Below, in pieces: positions 24,617-38,599 of a stretch of 64,000 bases of DNA; position 1 is the first letter of the stretch, and each line of letters begins with the position of its first letter. Source of the DNA: Lingula anatina (Eukaryota; Brachiopoda; Lingulata; Lingulida; Lingulidae); the NCBI RefSeq assembly GCF_001039355.2, contig NW_019773581.1, forward strand, positions 164,592 through 228,591, given 5' to 3'. A program made the position numbers and the translations under genes. The notes below the pieces were generated by a model. It had not been told where the DNA came from and made no database searches. It was given only the letters and a program-made list of their open reading frames with translations.

Positions 24617-25767
24617 TATGTATTACATCTTTGTAAATGAGTAATACGTCGTTTTATATTATTTTCTGGTGCAGAATACATTATCTGTTTCATGAAATGT
24701 TAGTACAAACTATTTTAGCCTCCAAAATCAATATGCATGTAGGCTTAAGTTGTCAAATAGACTTACATGTGCCATGTAGTCTAATTAGTACAAAATGTTT
24801 TGTAAAATCCTAAAGAGCTTGAAACAAGTGTAAGAGACCAAAATGTCTCAATTAAAGGTAAAGAACACATACTTGGTGCTTTGGAGACAATTGGTAGCCA
24901 TTTTGATCCTTAAATCGAAGATGGTCGCCAGTCACAATTTTGAAATACGGGTAAGGCATAACTCATCAATTTGAAGCTATTGCTCTTACACTAGCATTTT
25001 ATACATCGTTTCTTATCATTTGGGTTGTAGAAGTCGTGTCTGATCTCTTCTGAGATATAATACCAAAAAGTATTACAAGGCTCCAACACCAATACAGGCT
25101 TACGTCTTCACCTTCGCTTGTATGTCTTGAAGTCAAATTTGTGCAAAAATATGTTATATAACAATTATAAAATGGTTTTGCCAGACATAGAGCCTGTCGC
25201 TATTTTAAAATTATGGCATAATTTACCTTTTTGAGCTGTTGGACTTTCATTTTATCGTAATACATCAGTTGTTACTATTTTGGAAGTACATAATTAATTT
25301 CTGGTGTTATTCTAGTGACAGAGGATAATGAAAAAGGCATAAGGTGTTTTAAGATGATTCCAAGATGAATTTTCCTTTAGTTGTCATACACTGTAGATGG
25401 TTTGTGCTTGTTCGTCCATTGGAAACAATTGAACTATGTAGTTGCCTTATGGATTTCTATTGGTAGCGAGATTACTTGTCTGGCCAAATCATGCTAGGAA
25501 TGATCAGAGGCACTGTCAACTAGGAAAAGAGGCTGCTTCCTCGACTTTTTTGCTTTATCCCTCTTGCCTACCTGCGCAGCTGCTAGTTGGTTTTGCAGAT
25601 TCCTTCTTTTGTGTAAAGATACCACTTTCCTCTGATGCGACATGTTCTCATGCATTGATGTTTCTCTGGAAACTGGATTTTAATATATTGTTTGGCTGTT
25701 TCTCATAGGACACTGACAAAACCTGGATACTGGCTGTTGTCTTATTGGCCTACCAGAGCTGATCATG

Positions 25768-25804
<37 letters not shown>

Positions 25805-26670
25805 GCTGCTGGATGATTTTGCAGACAAGATCTGGAGCTATTTCAAAGCAAAGTTGATTTGCTTGTCTTTCACGGGCATTTTCGCATCAATACAACTAAC
25901 CAAGTTCCATAGTATTATAAGACGACACATTTTTCACCCTTCAAATCTTCTGGACTATACTTAACATGCAAATGCAAGCCCCAGTGACTGGGACATAAAT
26001 GTACATGTGGCTTTTTTGTTCACATTGACCAGTAAAAGATTAATAATATAAAACCACTATGTATATATATTTATTGCTTACCTTTAAATTATTCAGTATC
26101 TTTTAGTGGATGGTCATTTAAGATAAATCTAGACGATATATTTGAGCATGTGGTACTGGTTCCACATTTTGTAACAGACTTAACGAAACTCATCTTGGAA
26201 TTTATTTTACAACCTTATATTACGGTACCTTTTTATTATCTTCTGTCACCAAATTAGCACCGGAAAATTACTTTTGAGCCCCCAGAATAGTACCATTTTA
26301 CCTAATACAAGCCCACAGTTCAAAGGTTATAAATTACACCAAATTATCAAAATAGCGGCATGCGACCATCACTTGGTTTTGATCAAAATAATGGCTAACA
26401 ATTATCCTCATGCGGTCAAAGATGTATTATTTTGCTTTAATTCAGCCATTTTGTTTACTGACACTTGTTTTATAGATCGGGCAAAAGCAGTTTTGTACTA
26501 ATTGGATTACTAATTGTACATATAAACTGCAGGCCCATGTGGCGACTGAAAATGGCGTATGGGGGCCATCTTGGATTTGAGGCACAAATTTTATGAAACA
26601 AATAATGTATTCTGCACCAGAAAATAATATAAAACGACGTTTTACTCATTTACAAAGATGTAATACATGT
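24617..26670. mobile_element. 2.05-kb segment with about 80-bp inverted ends, unclassified
   Basis: The left end (24617-24698: TACATCTTTGTAAATGAG, CGTCGTTTTATATTATTTTC, TGGTGCAGAATACATTAT) is repeated inverted at 26589-26670 with only a few mismatches. No transposase was recognised inside. Two open frames on the plus strand (about 25442-25964) are interrupted by a 30-base T run and resemble nothing known to me. It could be a non-autonomous DNA transposon or a fold-back pair of an interspersed repeat. Target duplications could not be established. Confidence 0.6.
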
Positions 26671-26686
26671 AGTTTCAAAATAGCGA

Positions 26687-26870
26687 ATTATGTCCAATTT
26701 CAAAATAGTTTTTGCGGCCATCTTGGATTTGAGGGACAAAACGGCCACCAATGGCCTCCATAATGGTAAAAATGTGTTTTTTGCTCATAATTTAGTCCAA
26801 TATGGATAGTATATAACAAAAAATTGCATTGAGATATATTTGAATACGGGTTAGCAATATCCATGGTTTT
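26687..26870. repeat. interspersed repeat, CCATCTTGGATTTGAG type, copy 1
   Basis: Contains TTATGTCCAATTTCAAAATA, GCCATCTTGGATTTGAGG and ACGGCCACCAATGGC. A relative in the same orientation lies at about 31720-31900. Related shorter pieces occur at 26563-26585 and, inverted and diverged, at about 24890-24945. The LINE lies between the two main copies. Confidence 0.6.
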
Positions 26871-26886
26871 GCAGCGTTCACACATC

Positions 26887-29800
26887 TTTTTTTTTTTTTT
26901 TCTTAGGTAATGTTAATTACAGAATACAATAATTCTTTTTTACCTCACACTTACTTCTCTCTCACACACACACACACAGACACTTATAACTACTACTGAT
27001 GGCTCATCATTTTCATTAGTAAATAAGATATTGATAAGCACAGCATTTTTTCTCTAACACAGATAGCATTCGATTCCCCTAAAGGACAGATGTCCCCCAT
27101 GTTTTGATTTACTGTAAATGTAATATTTTACCTGGGAAATCAATGAATTCAATTTCTCATCATTATTTCCGAGGATAATATCCGATGCAGAAATATGAAT
27201 ATTGGCTCCCTTTTCTTCCCTAAACCAGTTTTCGATTTGCTTCCACAAATTTTTTGCGAGATTACAATCTATGAATAGATATTCAATTGTTTCCATCCTT
27301 GTGCTACATAAATTGCAATGAGGATTATCCGCTATTTTATATTTGAACAGTAAGTATTTTGTCCCTAGAATTCTATGAATACATCTAAAGTTAAACCATC
27401 TGAGTTTGGATTCTTTTATATCTGTCAGGAGACGATTGTAGATAATATTCCATGTTATTGCTTTATTAAAGAACCTTTCCCATTTTATTTCATTTTTAGG
27501 GGTTTCGTACAGTTTTTTTATAAACGTATCATAAATCACTTTACAGCCTTTTTTGTTTTTCCATATTATCATAAGCGGTTTGGGTATTTTCAGGTTATAA
27601 GTTTTCTGTGTAACAGTTATTCCTTTTAAATCGGGAAATGCATTATAGATGGCATTTCTTAGGCCAAAATATTTTGTAAATGGGAGGCGTATTTTGTATG
27701 CATCCGTGATTTCTCTATATGAAAGCACGTTGCCGTTTGAATCAAGCAGGTCGAGCACCACTTGGAAGCCTTTCTCACATAATGGTTTTAAGAATACGAC
27801 CTTGTTTTTAATTAAAATATTCGGATTATACCACAATGGAGCATCCAGAAAATCTTGTGGGTCATTTTCCTGTATTGCGCTATCATACCGTGAGTAATAT
27901 GAAAATAATTATTTCCAGAATAAATTTGTCGTGGTTTCCCCGCATTGTTTCGCATATACAGATCCAAACTGACAGAGCGACGTCGTGTCGCAACTTGTAA
28001 TTTCGGTAAAGATCCTTCCGTATTGGTTAGTATCCGATAGTAATCTGCGAATCCAAGTTAATTTTAAGGCTTTAATATATGATTCCAAAAGCACCATTCT
28101 ACAGCCCCCATTTTCGAAGTCTTGAATAATTGTCTTTCTTGATACCCTATCATTTTTCCCATGCCAAATGAATTTGAAAAGAATAGAGTTAAACTCTTTT
28201 ATCCATTGGGCACTGGGACCTGGTAATGACATAAATTAATGGGTAAACTTTGGTATCAGTAGTGATTTAACCACCGTTTTTTTTTCAGGGTGAACAGATA
28301 CCTTTTTGACCAGTTATTAATCTCTTTTTTGATGACAGCCAACTTAATGTTATAATTTCGTTCTTCTATACAATCAAGTTCAGCTGTGAAGGTAAAACCT
28401 AGAATAGATACAGGTTCATTTGTCCAGTCTAATTTTTCATTTCTACACAGAACTTCCTTGCTATTCATTTTTGAGCCAATCCATACTGCTTTTGTATTGG
28501 TTTTAACCCAGAATATTTGGAAAACTGGAACAAAAGGTCTAGAGCACTTTTTAGCGATTTCTCTGAGCCGTCTAAAAAAAACACTGTATCATCGGCATAT
28601 TGTAATAATTTTATCTCTTCTCTTGCTATACCAATTCCTCTAATGTTTTTTTTCCTGTCTTATAAGAATACCCATTATTTCTGCACATAAATTAAATATA
28701 TATGGGGATGCAGGGTCACCCTGTCGACACCCTCTGCCTATTTTGATAAAACGGGAAAATATCCCATTCTGTATGACGCACAGTTCTGCATTTTTGTAAA
28801 GGGTTTTTATCCACCTAATAAGGTCATTTCCAAAATTGAAGAATTCTAATGTTTTGTAAATAAAAGACCAGGATATGCTATCAAAAGCTTTTTGGAAATC
28901 AATAAGTAAAATAATACCTGGGATTTCTTTGACTTTTGTATAGTGCAGAACATCATACATAATTCTTATGTTCTCTCCTATATACCTCCCCTTTAAAAAG
29001 CCCTTCTGATTTTCGTGAATTAAAAATTCCATAACAGATTTTAACCTATTAGCAATACACGAGGAAAGAATTTTATAACTATTATTTAACAGGGAGATCG
29101 GCCTCCAGTTGGTCAGAAATTCTCTTGGTTTGTCACCTTTCGGTAGTATAGTGATAACCCCCTGCACCTGGGTGGTGGACAATTGCCCCTTCATAAAACC
29201 ATGATTTAGGGCACGTACTAGGAAATCTCCGACATCTTGCCAAAAAAATTTAAAGAATTCAATTGTATATCCATCCGGGCCAGGAGATTTATTGTTTTTC
29301 ATGCCTTTAAGCGCCAAAAGAGCTTCTTGACTGGTAATTTTACCTTCCAGTTTATTCGACAGATTTTTTTCAAGTATGTTAACTTTTTCCTTATCTATTG
29401 TTCTATGCAAGTCAACGTCCTCTATGGTGTCGTCATGACAAGCGTACAGTTCACGATAGAATTTTTCTATTTCTGTAATTATAAGGTCTTGGTTAGTCAA
29501 GATGTCTCCATTTTCGCATACCGGCTTTCTTACCATTTTATTAGTAAAATTTATTTTTCTAGGCTGAGAAAGTACATGTACTTAGTAGGTTTTTCACCCT
29601 CTTCTGCCCATTTTATTCTAGCTCTGGCGATAACCCCCTGAATATATTCTTTTCTCAAATTTTCCTCTTCTTGTTATAGTGCCCTTAGTTGTTCATCTAA
29701 CGATGCAGAATAATAAGTACTAATTTCAATTTGTAATTCAGATATTTTTGATTGAATTTCTGTCAATTTGCATTTATTTTCCTTCTTTTTTGCACTAGCA

Positions 29801-30786
29801 TATGAAATAGAGAATCCTCTTATTTGCAACAATAGCAGTTCAAAAAATGTTTGATCATCTACTTGGAGTTCCAATTCATCATTTTTAATCAGGTGTATGT
29901 TTTGCCTATCGTACGGTGAAGCGGCGTATTGTATTTTTAGATCCTTAATTGTGTTCTTTACCCCGTCAACATAATCATACTGTTTCAGCAGCGAATTGTT
30001 GAGTTTCCAAAAACCCCTCCCCCTTTTTTGCTCAGATATGATAAGTTTAATTACGACCATTGAGTGATCTGTTCGGTAACCCGGAGTCATTTCGGTTGTG
30101 TCTACCATTGACATAATTTCGCTGGAAATTAAGAAAAAAACTAGTCTGGCCCTTTTTACTGGGTTATTCGAAAACCAGGAAAATTCTTTTTTATTATTGT
30201 GCTGAATTCTCCATGGGTCTACTAAGTTTAACTCTGATTTTAACTGCAATATCTTTTTTCTCGCCTTCGGGTTATTTATCGTTTTATAATTATAGTAATC
30301 TAATTCTGGCTTCTGAACCAAATTAAAGTCCCCGGCAAGAATAATGAAATCGCCTTGAAATTCTCTTAAAATTTTACCGATGCTCTCAAAGAAAGCCGGA
30401 GAGTCTCTATTTGGCCCATAAACATTTACTAGTAAAAAAGTATATTTATTTTCTATCAGAACTTCTAGAATAACGTAGTTTCCGCGGTCGTCATTATTTT
30501 CTTTAAGGACTTTAAATTCGAAGTTGTTATTAAATAGAATTGATGTTCCTCTCGAGTCTGAAGAACCTGGACAGGAGAAAGTTTCGTAGCCCCAGAGAGA
30601 ACGAATTATACTGTTATTTTATTTTTTTTTATTTTTTTATTTTATTTTATTTTTTTTTTTGTGAAATGTGTATCTTGAATAAAATAAATAGAGAATTGTT
30701 TTAGTTTTACGTAATTCAAGACATCTCTCCTTTTTTTGCATCCCCCCTAGGCCTCTACAGTTCATGCTCAGGATTTGAATACTCAT
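26887..30786 (-). mobile_element. L1/Tx1-like LINE, broken ORF2
   Basis: Read on the minus strand from a start at 30786 (MSIQILSMNCRGLGG), it encodes an APE-type endonuclease, then a reverse transcriptase between about 29536 and 28550, then a C-terminal region with a cysteine motif (CNLCSTRMETIEYLFIDC, about 27250-27320). RT landmarks are NNKSPGPDGY, TNWRPISLLNNSYKI, LIDFQKAFDSISW, GCRQGDPASPYIFN and the catalytic box YADD. YADD is in a different frame from the preceding part, so there is at least one frame shift inside RT. Other breaks lie near 27.85, 28.25, 29.6 and 30.6 kb. A 15-base A tail (T run at 26887-26901 on the plus strand) marks the 3' end. APE plus this RT type suggests the L1/Tx1 group; the clade is inference. 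The element is dead, and the 5' end above 30786 is undetermined. Confidence 0.85.
30605..30662. repeat. AT-only low-complexity insert in the LINE endonuclease region
   Basis: A block of T/A only (TTTTATTTT-type units) separates the N-terminal endonuclease segment (ending FIQDTHFT) from the continuing segment (SLWGYETFSC). It breaks the reading frame of the LINE. Confidence 0.7.
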
Positions 30787-30799
30787 TTCAGATTTGTTA

Positions 30800-33315
30800 T
30801 GCTAACAAAATTACTATTATAAATTTTCCTATTTCTGCATTGGACTTCGGAGGAAACTTAAGATGATATATATGTAGTTATGTAGATACATAGATGAGAA
30901 AATACCAAGCTGAAAATATCTTAACTCAGACTGGAGCCACACACACCAAGACTTACATACATATTCTCCTCCCACACAGACAACATCGATCATCACGCTC
31001 TCATTCACACTTCCTATTTCTATAGTCATAAGTAGCTGGTCTTTCCTCAGGTATTCACACACATCCACGGATTCACTGACAAAAGATTTCCACACTGATG
31101 CGCTAAAAAACAACTGATGCGCGGAGGAATAATATACATGAATAGAATTCCATAATTGTGTGCTCTTGTGCCAAGCATAATAATACCATTTCGGCAAACA
31201 TTCAGTCTATGTGATTAGACGTGAAGCGCACCTTTTCTCTGTGTTTGTCGTTGATGTAGAAAACATTATATTAGCAATAAAGATAATACTAAATTTAATT
31301 GGAAACAAAACAGAGTTCCTTATTTACATCCTATAGGCCTAATCACAACTTTTTACATGTATGATTTCTGTGTATTAATTCTACAGAGCACCTAAATAAT
31401 TATTTACTTTTTTTGCACTATTCTGTACAAATCAAGAAATGAAATTTATCGTTTCAATCGATTTTACTTGCACCAACATTATAGAGTTAAGGTTTTAGTG
31501 GCGAATTTTTGTCCCAATATCGTCCCCGATGTCGAATTTTTTCTTGCCTTCCACACATATCTTGGTAGGCACTTAAAACACCCTCTCGCCCTCTTTGTCC
31601 CTTCAAATCACCCACTATCACCAAAACAATATCGAAAATGACTTTTGAACCCCAAAATAGTAGGAATCGATATATATATTAAGTATATATAGACCAAACG
31701 CTTCAAAATTCAACATAAAATAGCAAAATTATGTCCATTTTCAAAATGGCGGGTGGCATCCATCTTGGATTTGAGGCACAGAATGGCCACCAATTGCTTC
31801 CAAATGATCAAAAATGGGTTCCTTGTCCCTAATGTAGTCAGGTTTGATAATCTATACATGTTTCTAGGCCAAAAATTACTGGAAATATGAAATATTATAT
31901 ATTTTGGCACCTCATTTGCATAATTTATGCTAATTTATGCATCGATAGAGCGCGTCTCTTTGGATAAAAAATTTTCTTATGCCCCAAGGAACATTTATGC
32001 CAAGTTAGACATTTGTACTATAAAATGCAGCGTTTGACCCCTTAACAAGCCTTCTATATATCTTGGGTCTTTTTATATGGGTGATACTATTTTATGGTAA
32101 TATCATAATAAATCTGGATTATACATTGCTGACTAAAATATTTTATTTTACATTTTCTCTGCACACGCTCATTTGCTTAATTGTTTTTGACTTTGCAAAT
32201 GTGATGCATTTTTTTGGCTGTTTAAGTCATTAAAAAATGCTTCCAATATATTTGACAGCAGTATTTGTTACATAATAACCAAAATACCTGTATAGGAAGG
32301 GATAAAAAGACAAATACTTGCAAGAAATAATAAAATGTTTACAGTGTGTTAATCGTAAACTTATTGTTTTGGCACTTACGTATCCCTTGTATAACTGTAT
32401 AGAAACATTACTTTTATGTCACATAAAACAAACGGAATTATTTTTCACTTTCATATTCAAACTACCATTAATTTCAATTCAGTTATTTTTATACTAAGGA
32501 ACTAATTGATACTACAAACTTAACTATGCAGTTCATAACATAAAAATTTACTATAAAACCAATCATATCGTTCACTTAATGAATCAGTCAGTTTTGCATA
32601 AGACAGCATTCAGTAATGTGCTGGATCATTAATAAAAGCTCCAAGAGTATCCTCAGAGTCAGATGCTGAGAAAAGCAGAAGTGGGGATTGGTAGAGATGG
32701 TAAACTCTTCATTGTAAAATATACATGTACCTGCAGGGAGGCCTTCGGTTGTTTTCTCCATAGGGTAGCAAAGTAATGGATTGCCTGTGTTTGTTAATTG
32801 AAAGTTCTCTTGTGGTACTTATTTATCAAATAGAAAAATGCAAAACTATACTCTCTGGATCGACCATAATTCAAGATATAACATCAAAATGGTTTTTGGA
32901 ATTTATTTGAAACGTGACATTGGCACCAGATGCAGGCGAAAAAAGTGAAACAATGTTTTAGCCTTTCTGAGTGAAAAATGTTATCTCCACGAAAGCCCTA
33001 CTGTATCTGCTGATTTACAAGCCATTAAACTCATTTATTTCCACTAAAGCGGCATGATCCAAGACACTGTATAGTCTGTCAAAAATGATATACTGTTCGT
33101 AGTAGAAGACGAGAAAACGATTTTACGTTAGTCAAAGTTTAGGGACAAATTTAGGAATCCATTAAAGGAGAGTGATCTGCGTGGGCAATGATTACTATGT
33201 TCAAAAAGAAAAGTTTACCAAGTTATTTGAAACATGTAGGAATTTTAAGGAAATATAAGAAATGGAATACCGTACTAGTATTAAGAATGTGTATATTTAC
33301 CCCGTGGACCATTTG
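30800..33315. other. intergenic, repeat-rich, no gene recognised
   Basis: Contains the second CCATCTTGGATTTGAG repeat copy (about 31720-31900) and otherwise AT-rich sequence. A 122-codon minus-strand open frame at 30829-31197 next to the LINE 5' end has no recognisable motif. Confidence 0.4.
31720..31900. repeat. interspersed repeat, CCATCTTGGATTTGAG type, copy 2
   Basis: Shares AAAATTATGTCCATTTTCAA, CCATCTTGGATTTGAGGCAC and GGCCACCAATTGC with the copy at 26687, in the same orientation. Confidence 0.6.
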
Positions 33316-34556
33316 AAGATTACACTGCGATTAATGCGGTGGAAAATACAATAGAGGGAGTGTATAATGATAGGGTCGCTAAACGATTGTTGACGGCATA
33401 TAGTAACTAGCCTAATCCCCTGGTCGCCTGGGGAGCCATGCCTCCTTAGAACGCATTCACAACGAGTTGAGCCAGGCTTTACAAATCCTGGGGACTAAAT
33501 ATGGCGGACGTACATGAAAGAAAAACCGCCTAATCTTTTAATAGTCTCTCCGCCTCTCACACGTCTCCCCATGTGTCGTCCCAATGGAGCCGAGATTTAA
33601 TGACTGTCCCCCCGCAGGGAAGACGTGTGGGGAGGCTGCTGCTTTTGCAGGTAGACTTCCTCATTTAAATGCTCCCCTCCCCCAGCAGACCCAACTTGAG
33701 GAATGTCATAGTTGCTATAGTACACTTTATATCAGATCTTGGTTCAAGTTATAAAAGGTTGCTATTTTTCATTCAAGATAAAATTAAGTATCTACGGTGT
33801 GTGACAATAGGGACTTTACAAAGCTTAATTTGTCCTTAAATATATATTCCAGTAGCATATATGAATTTAGGCGAGCGACGTAATTATAACCTCAACCTGA
33901 GGTATCCACGATGAAAGCATTAGGATGAACACTGAAAAGCGGAGTACAAAAATTAACTTTTTAAATATCGATTACAACATGCTGTACAATGACAATGAGT
34001 CATAAAATGGTTAATGGACTTCTTTGTCTTAAAAACAATTCATTTCGGAATTAAAAGAAACAGTTTTTTTCGGGGAGCGTGGGTAGACAGTTTACGTCAG
34101 GGGATTCGTTAAAGTCGAGGAGTGTTTCACTTTCCAATGTGTAAACCATATCTCATAAAAATAATAACAATAACGATGAGAACAGGGGTAGCCCTTTGCT
34201 TGTTCGAATGAAAGAGATAGATATCGCGCCGCGACTCCCTTTATTAAACCTTTGTTTGTTTGTGTAAAAGTGTGAAAGACCGGCAACGGTCTTGAGTCGC
34301 TGTTGATATTGTTCGCGATTAATATTGAAGTATAACTCCTTCGCCTGCATGTAAACGTGTTACTTTTCCTCATATTCACTATATTTCTGTTAGGTGGTTG
34401 AGACAAGGCGATGAGATCGATAAAAGTAAAGGTTTATCTAAACAATTAGATGCGATTTTTGTGAAATGACTTATTAAGTGATGTGCATGTACCTAGCATG
34501 TTTAAAATCTTGAATTTCTAATTTGTAAAATCTTTCATACACGGCCTCATATTTGT
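33316..34556. repeat. segmental repeat, short copy
   Basis: Shorter relative of 19513-21965, missing two internal parts. The left block (GGGTCGCTAAAC, CCTAATCCCCTGGTCGCCTG), middle block (GAGGAATGTCATAGT, CACTGAAAAGCGGAGTACAA) and right block (GATAGATATCGCG, TCATACACGGCCTCAT) follow in the same order. Divergence of roughly 10-15 percent by eye suggests an old duplication or two insertions of an unnamed mobile sequence. Confidence 0.75.
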
Positions 34557-36410
34557 ATTACTCTCAGGCCATACTCTTCGATATTATTGTGTTACACGGG
34601 ACTCCTGGATACCTGAAGCACAGGGCATTGTGAAAGTTAATTCGCTACGGAGTCTTGTCATCCTTCATGCAGTTTTATAGCTGGGATGAACACTGCGAAG
34701 TAGAAACAGGCTTTACTTAGCTTTACTTAATATACGACAGTTTAAACAAAACCAGTCTGCAAGGCTTGCTTTGATTTGACGTTAATCTTACACTGGTTTT
34801 AAAAGCACAAATATAAATATGTTGAATGGATTAAATCACCGACTTCGTTACATTTTAACTAAATGTGTTAATTTGCTTAGTAACACATATAATATTTATA
34901 AGTTGTCTGTCGTTCAGCACGCATTATAGGCGAGTAGCAAAACAGTGACGATGAACAACCCAAGCACAATCTAGGCAAGTATTGTTTACAAAATAGATCA
35001 TGATGAATAAACTTAATCAACACACGGTTCGGTTATTGTCACTTGAAAGCTTTCGATCAAAGACGTTCAATGAAATCACAAATCAGTTGACGATTAAAAA
35101 ATGGACAGGTTCAAGGGGCAGTTTTTGTTTCAGCCAAAGGGACTTCAGGTTCAGGTAGAGGGTTCAGTTACGTGTTTCATCGGATGATAGTAGCATCACG
35201 CCCTAGGTCTAAGCGAGTTGAATAGAAGCTTTTTATCCAAACATCCTATTTTTAACTACTGAGTTAGGATAAAGGTCTAGTAACATGCACTGTGCAATTA
35301 CTATAATACATCAGTTGCATACTCGATTGATTTTCCTTAGGTGTCGCACGTATGCATTCTTTCTTGAGTGATCTAAAACAAGTCGCTAGTGTACCGTGTT
35401 TCTCACTGTAGCAAAATATGTTCGACATGGCGTTTCTGTACGGCAGCCGGAGATAGACGCAGTAATTGTATAGGCATGGTTTAAGCTTGTTCGAGATATA
35501 ATAACAGTCGCGTTTAACAATAGATAGCGAGCTATAGTAAGACCCCCTCCTCATTAACTGATGATTTGCACTGTTAATTGACCGTACTTTCGTATATTGT
35601 ATGATCACACAGCCAGACTTCCCCCTGTTGCACGTTGTAGTTGGATTGTCATTGCGCCTATGTCGATTCACCTCATTTAATTTCAATATTATAATATAAG
35701 CATAGTATAAGTAATATATTCTTTCCTTATTCCTCTTTCATTATCATTCATGTTTTATAAATACTTGAATGCTTGAATGCAGATGTTTCAAATTAAAACG
35801 TAAGTACATAAATAAATTATACATGTATGAATAGAATTTTTGAGACAGATTGATGCTGACGCTCATGCATTTCAACCAAACAAACAATACTTAGTTCAAT
35901 TTTTGACTGCGGACATTTCATATAGGATGAAATAACTGATAACAAATTTAACTAGCAGTTTGTTAGCAACACTAAAAACCGGGTGCGCGTGCCAAACTAG
36001 TGAACAAAAGGACAGTTCGCTTCGCGTGGCACGCGTTAGCATGGGTTTTAGCCTCTTAAAGCTATAACCCTATCGCCGCAACAAACAATAGGGACCTTCT
36101 GATGTATCCTGCTGTTAATTACACCTAGTTACAGCGGATTGTCGCGCTCGCGCTGGACCACAGAAACCGGCGTCATTGGTTTCACTCGTCTTAAGTATTG
36201 TGTTATTCCACCTAAGCTATTGTGTTTGTGCGTTCGAATTTTGAAGGGATTTATACGGCCCTCCATTGTTTGTTCGCCCCCTTCTATCACAAGATAGGGA
36301 TTAAAACATTTCGAACGTTGTTACACCGGTGTACAACGGAAACAAAATTATTACTACCACTGTATGATAATTGCCATCGAGACAACCTGAGATGTAATTT
36401 TTTTCAACAG
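34557..36410. other. intergenic upstream of the MIEAP-family gene
   Basis: No exon is supported. A 140-codon minus-strand frame at 35264-35686 has no known domain and unusual composition and was not called. The promoter of the downstream gene should lie toward the right end, but no clear TATA box or initiator was identified. Confidence 0.35.
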
Positions 36411-36452
36411 GTGGTCAACATTACCATTAGGCCATCAAGAAAATTGCCTTTC

Positions 36453-38561
36453 ATGGACAGCACTGTACCACAAGATTATGAATCTGGCGAAATGGACAGT
36501 CGTCAAGAAAGCAAAAAGGAACCAGAGTCATCTTTTACAGATGGGTATCGAAGTGATAATCGAATGAACACAACAGTTAATCCTTTATACAACAGTAAGG
36601 TGAGTGTATAAGGAAATATTCTAAGGATATAATATATAAAAAAGTTTATTGATTTAACCATTATATATACACCATCTGAGACTGACAGTAAATATAGAGC
36701 TTTTACAAAGAAGACATACATAATTCCTTTTCAAATGCGAGATCATGGTCACTTATTTTGAATTCTTGCTTTTCTGTGAGTTTGTATTATGTCTTTTAGA
36801 TATTTTATTAATAATATTTGACCATGATAATGTAAAATGTCAAAATAAATGGATGGAATCAATTGAAAGATATTATTGAGATTTGCTGTCTCTTTTCATT
36901 TATAGTTGTATATTTTATTTAGGGAAGAGGCGGGAAGGAATTGCTCAAAAAACAAAATGCTGATTTACAAAAACAACTGAAAGAAAAAGAATGTGAAGAA
37001 GTTCATGAAAAATATATATCAGTTTTAAAGAACAATATAGAGGAACAACAAGATACGATAGAAAACCTGAAAACATCATTATATCAAAAAGGAGAGTTGT
37101 TGAAAGAAGCAAGACTAAGGTAAATTAGTAGTTCAATGTACCATCCTTGTAGACATACTTTAGGCGCAAATTATATCTAGCCAATACAATAATATCTAGC
37201 CATGGCAAAAGAGTCAACTTTGATTTCAATTTTGCACAAATATTTGTTAAGATATCGTAATAGTTACTAGTCTGTTATATTTAATACCATAGTTGTTCTA
37301 GGCAGACAGTCAATTCGATTTGGCGTCTGATTTAACCTAATTTGATTGCATACTGTATCTGTTTAATAAGAAAATTGTTCATTTTAATCTCAGCATTAAC
37401 ATCAGCATTGATATATTTGCATCGATCGATGAAATTATATATGGCTGCATTTTTTATAAGGAACACACAATCCGGTGACCCTTCAGTTGCAAGGTTGCCG
37501 CCAAAGGCATGTTTGACTGATTGATATGGTCATGTTTTTTCTTTTGTCAAGACAAGCACGTGGCCAGATTCCTTGAAATGTATCAACTATCATGTGTAGA
37601 TATGGAACCAGTTCCTGCTGACCCCCGATGATCATTATTTTCAATGTGGACGTACAAATTATATTCACCATATAGCATGATCGAATGTAAAATTATTATT
37701 TCAATAGAGAACTTTGATTGGTATATAAGAGAGTCCTGGGGATCACATGCGAAATGAGATGGAGTTTATTATCATCAATGGCAGCAGATAAAAAAATCAT
37801 TAATATGTGAAAACGTATCTAGGGGAAGATCATCTGTCAGTTGTACAATCTAGCTACCGGTACACTTTATTGCAAACTAAAGAAAGTGGATCAAACCAAA
37901 CCTTATTGTTGCAGCTTCTTGCAGCTCGTCAAATTCAAATTGTTTCCAGCGAAATCCCTTAATTTAATAATGTCTTTGTGCGATATTGAAATCAAATCTA
38001 TCTATAAAATGCGGACAAATATGTATTTGGTTGCCATTTTTGAAAAACAGTCACCTATGACCTTTCAGCAGCATTTGAAACTGTTGATCAATATACTCTT
38101 TTGTCATTTTTTTATTTGGGGGGGGGGGATTCAGCTTGAATTAAAGTCAAGGCTTTGTATCTTCTGCGGTCCCATATCATTGATAAAACACAACAAATAT
38201 CCACTTTCCTTGCACATGTACATTCTGACCTTGAGTAACTCATCTTTGGTGTTTCCTCAGGGCAGTGTTGGTGGATAAATTTAAATTTTGCTTGTCACCC
38301 TGTCCACGGGCGCCATACTTCGAAATTATCAAATTTGCTATATACGAATGACACCGGCACTCAATTATACCTTGGCTGTGACATATAGGCATGAGCCTGG
38401 GGGTGCAAATATATAATCAAAATGACAAATGTAAAACAGAACTTAGGGTTTTCACCAGGCCACACTTTAAACGCTTAGCCACATAGGGAACTTTAATAGT
38501 AGGCGTTTCACCCCTTGTAAACAGTCGGGGGATTTAAGTGAATAACAATAATAAGGAGAAT

Positions 38562-38599
<38 letters not shown>

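Noticed and set aside
25442-25964. Two plus-strand frames inside the 24.6-26.7 kb inverted-end segment
   Set aside because: Interrupted by a 30-base T run; no transposase or other domain is recognisable.
35264-35686. 140-codon minus-strand open frame
   Set aside because: No recognisable domain, no splice context, composition rich in Cys, Tyr, Ser and Asn as expected for chance translation.
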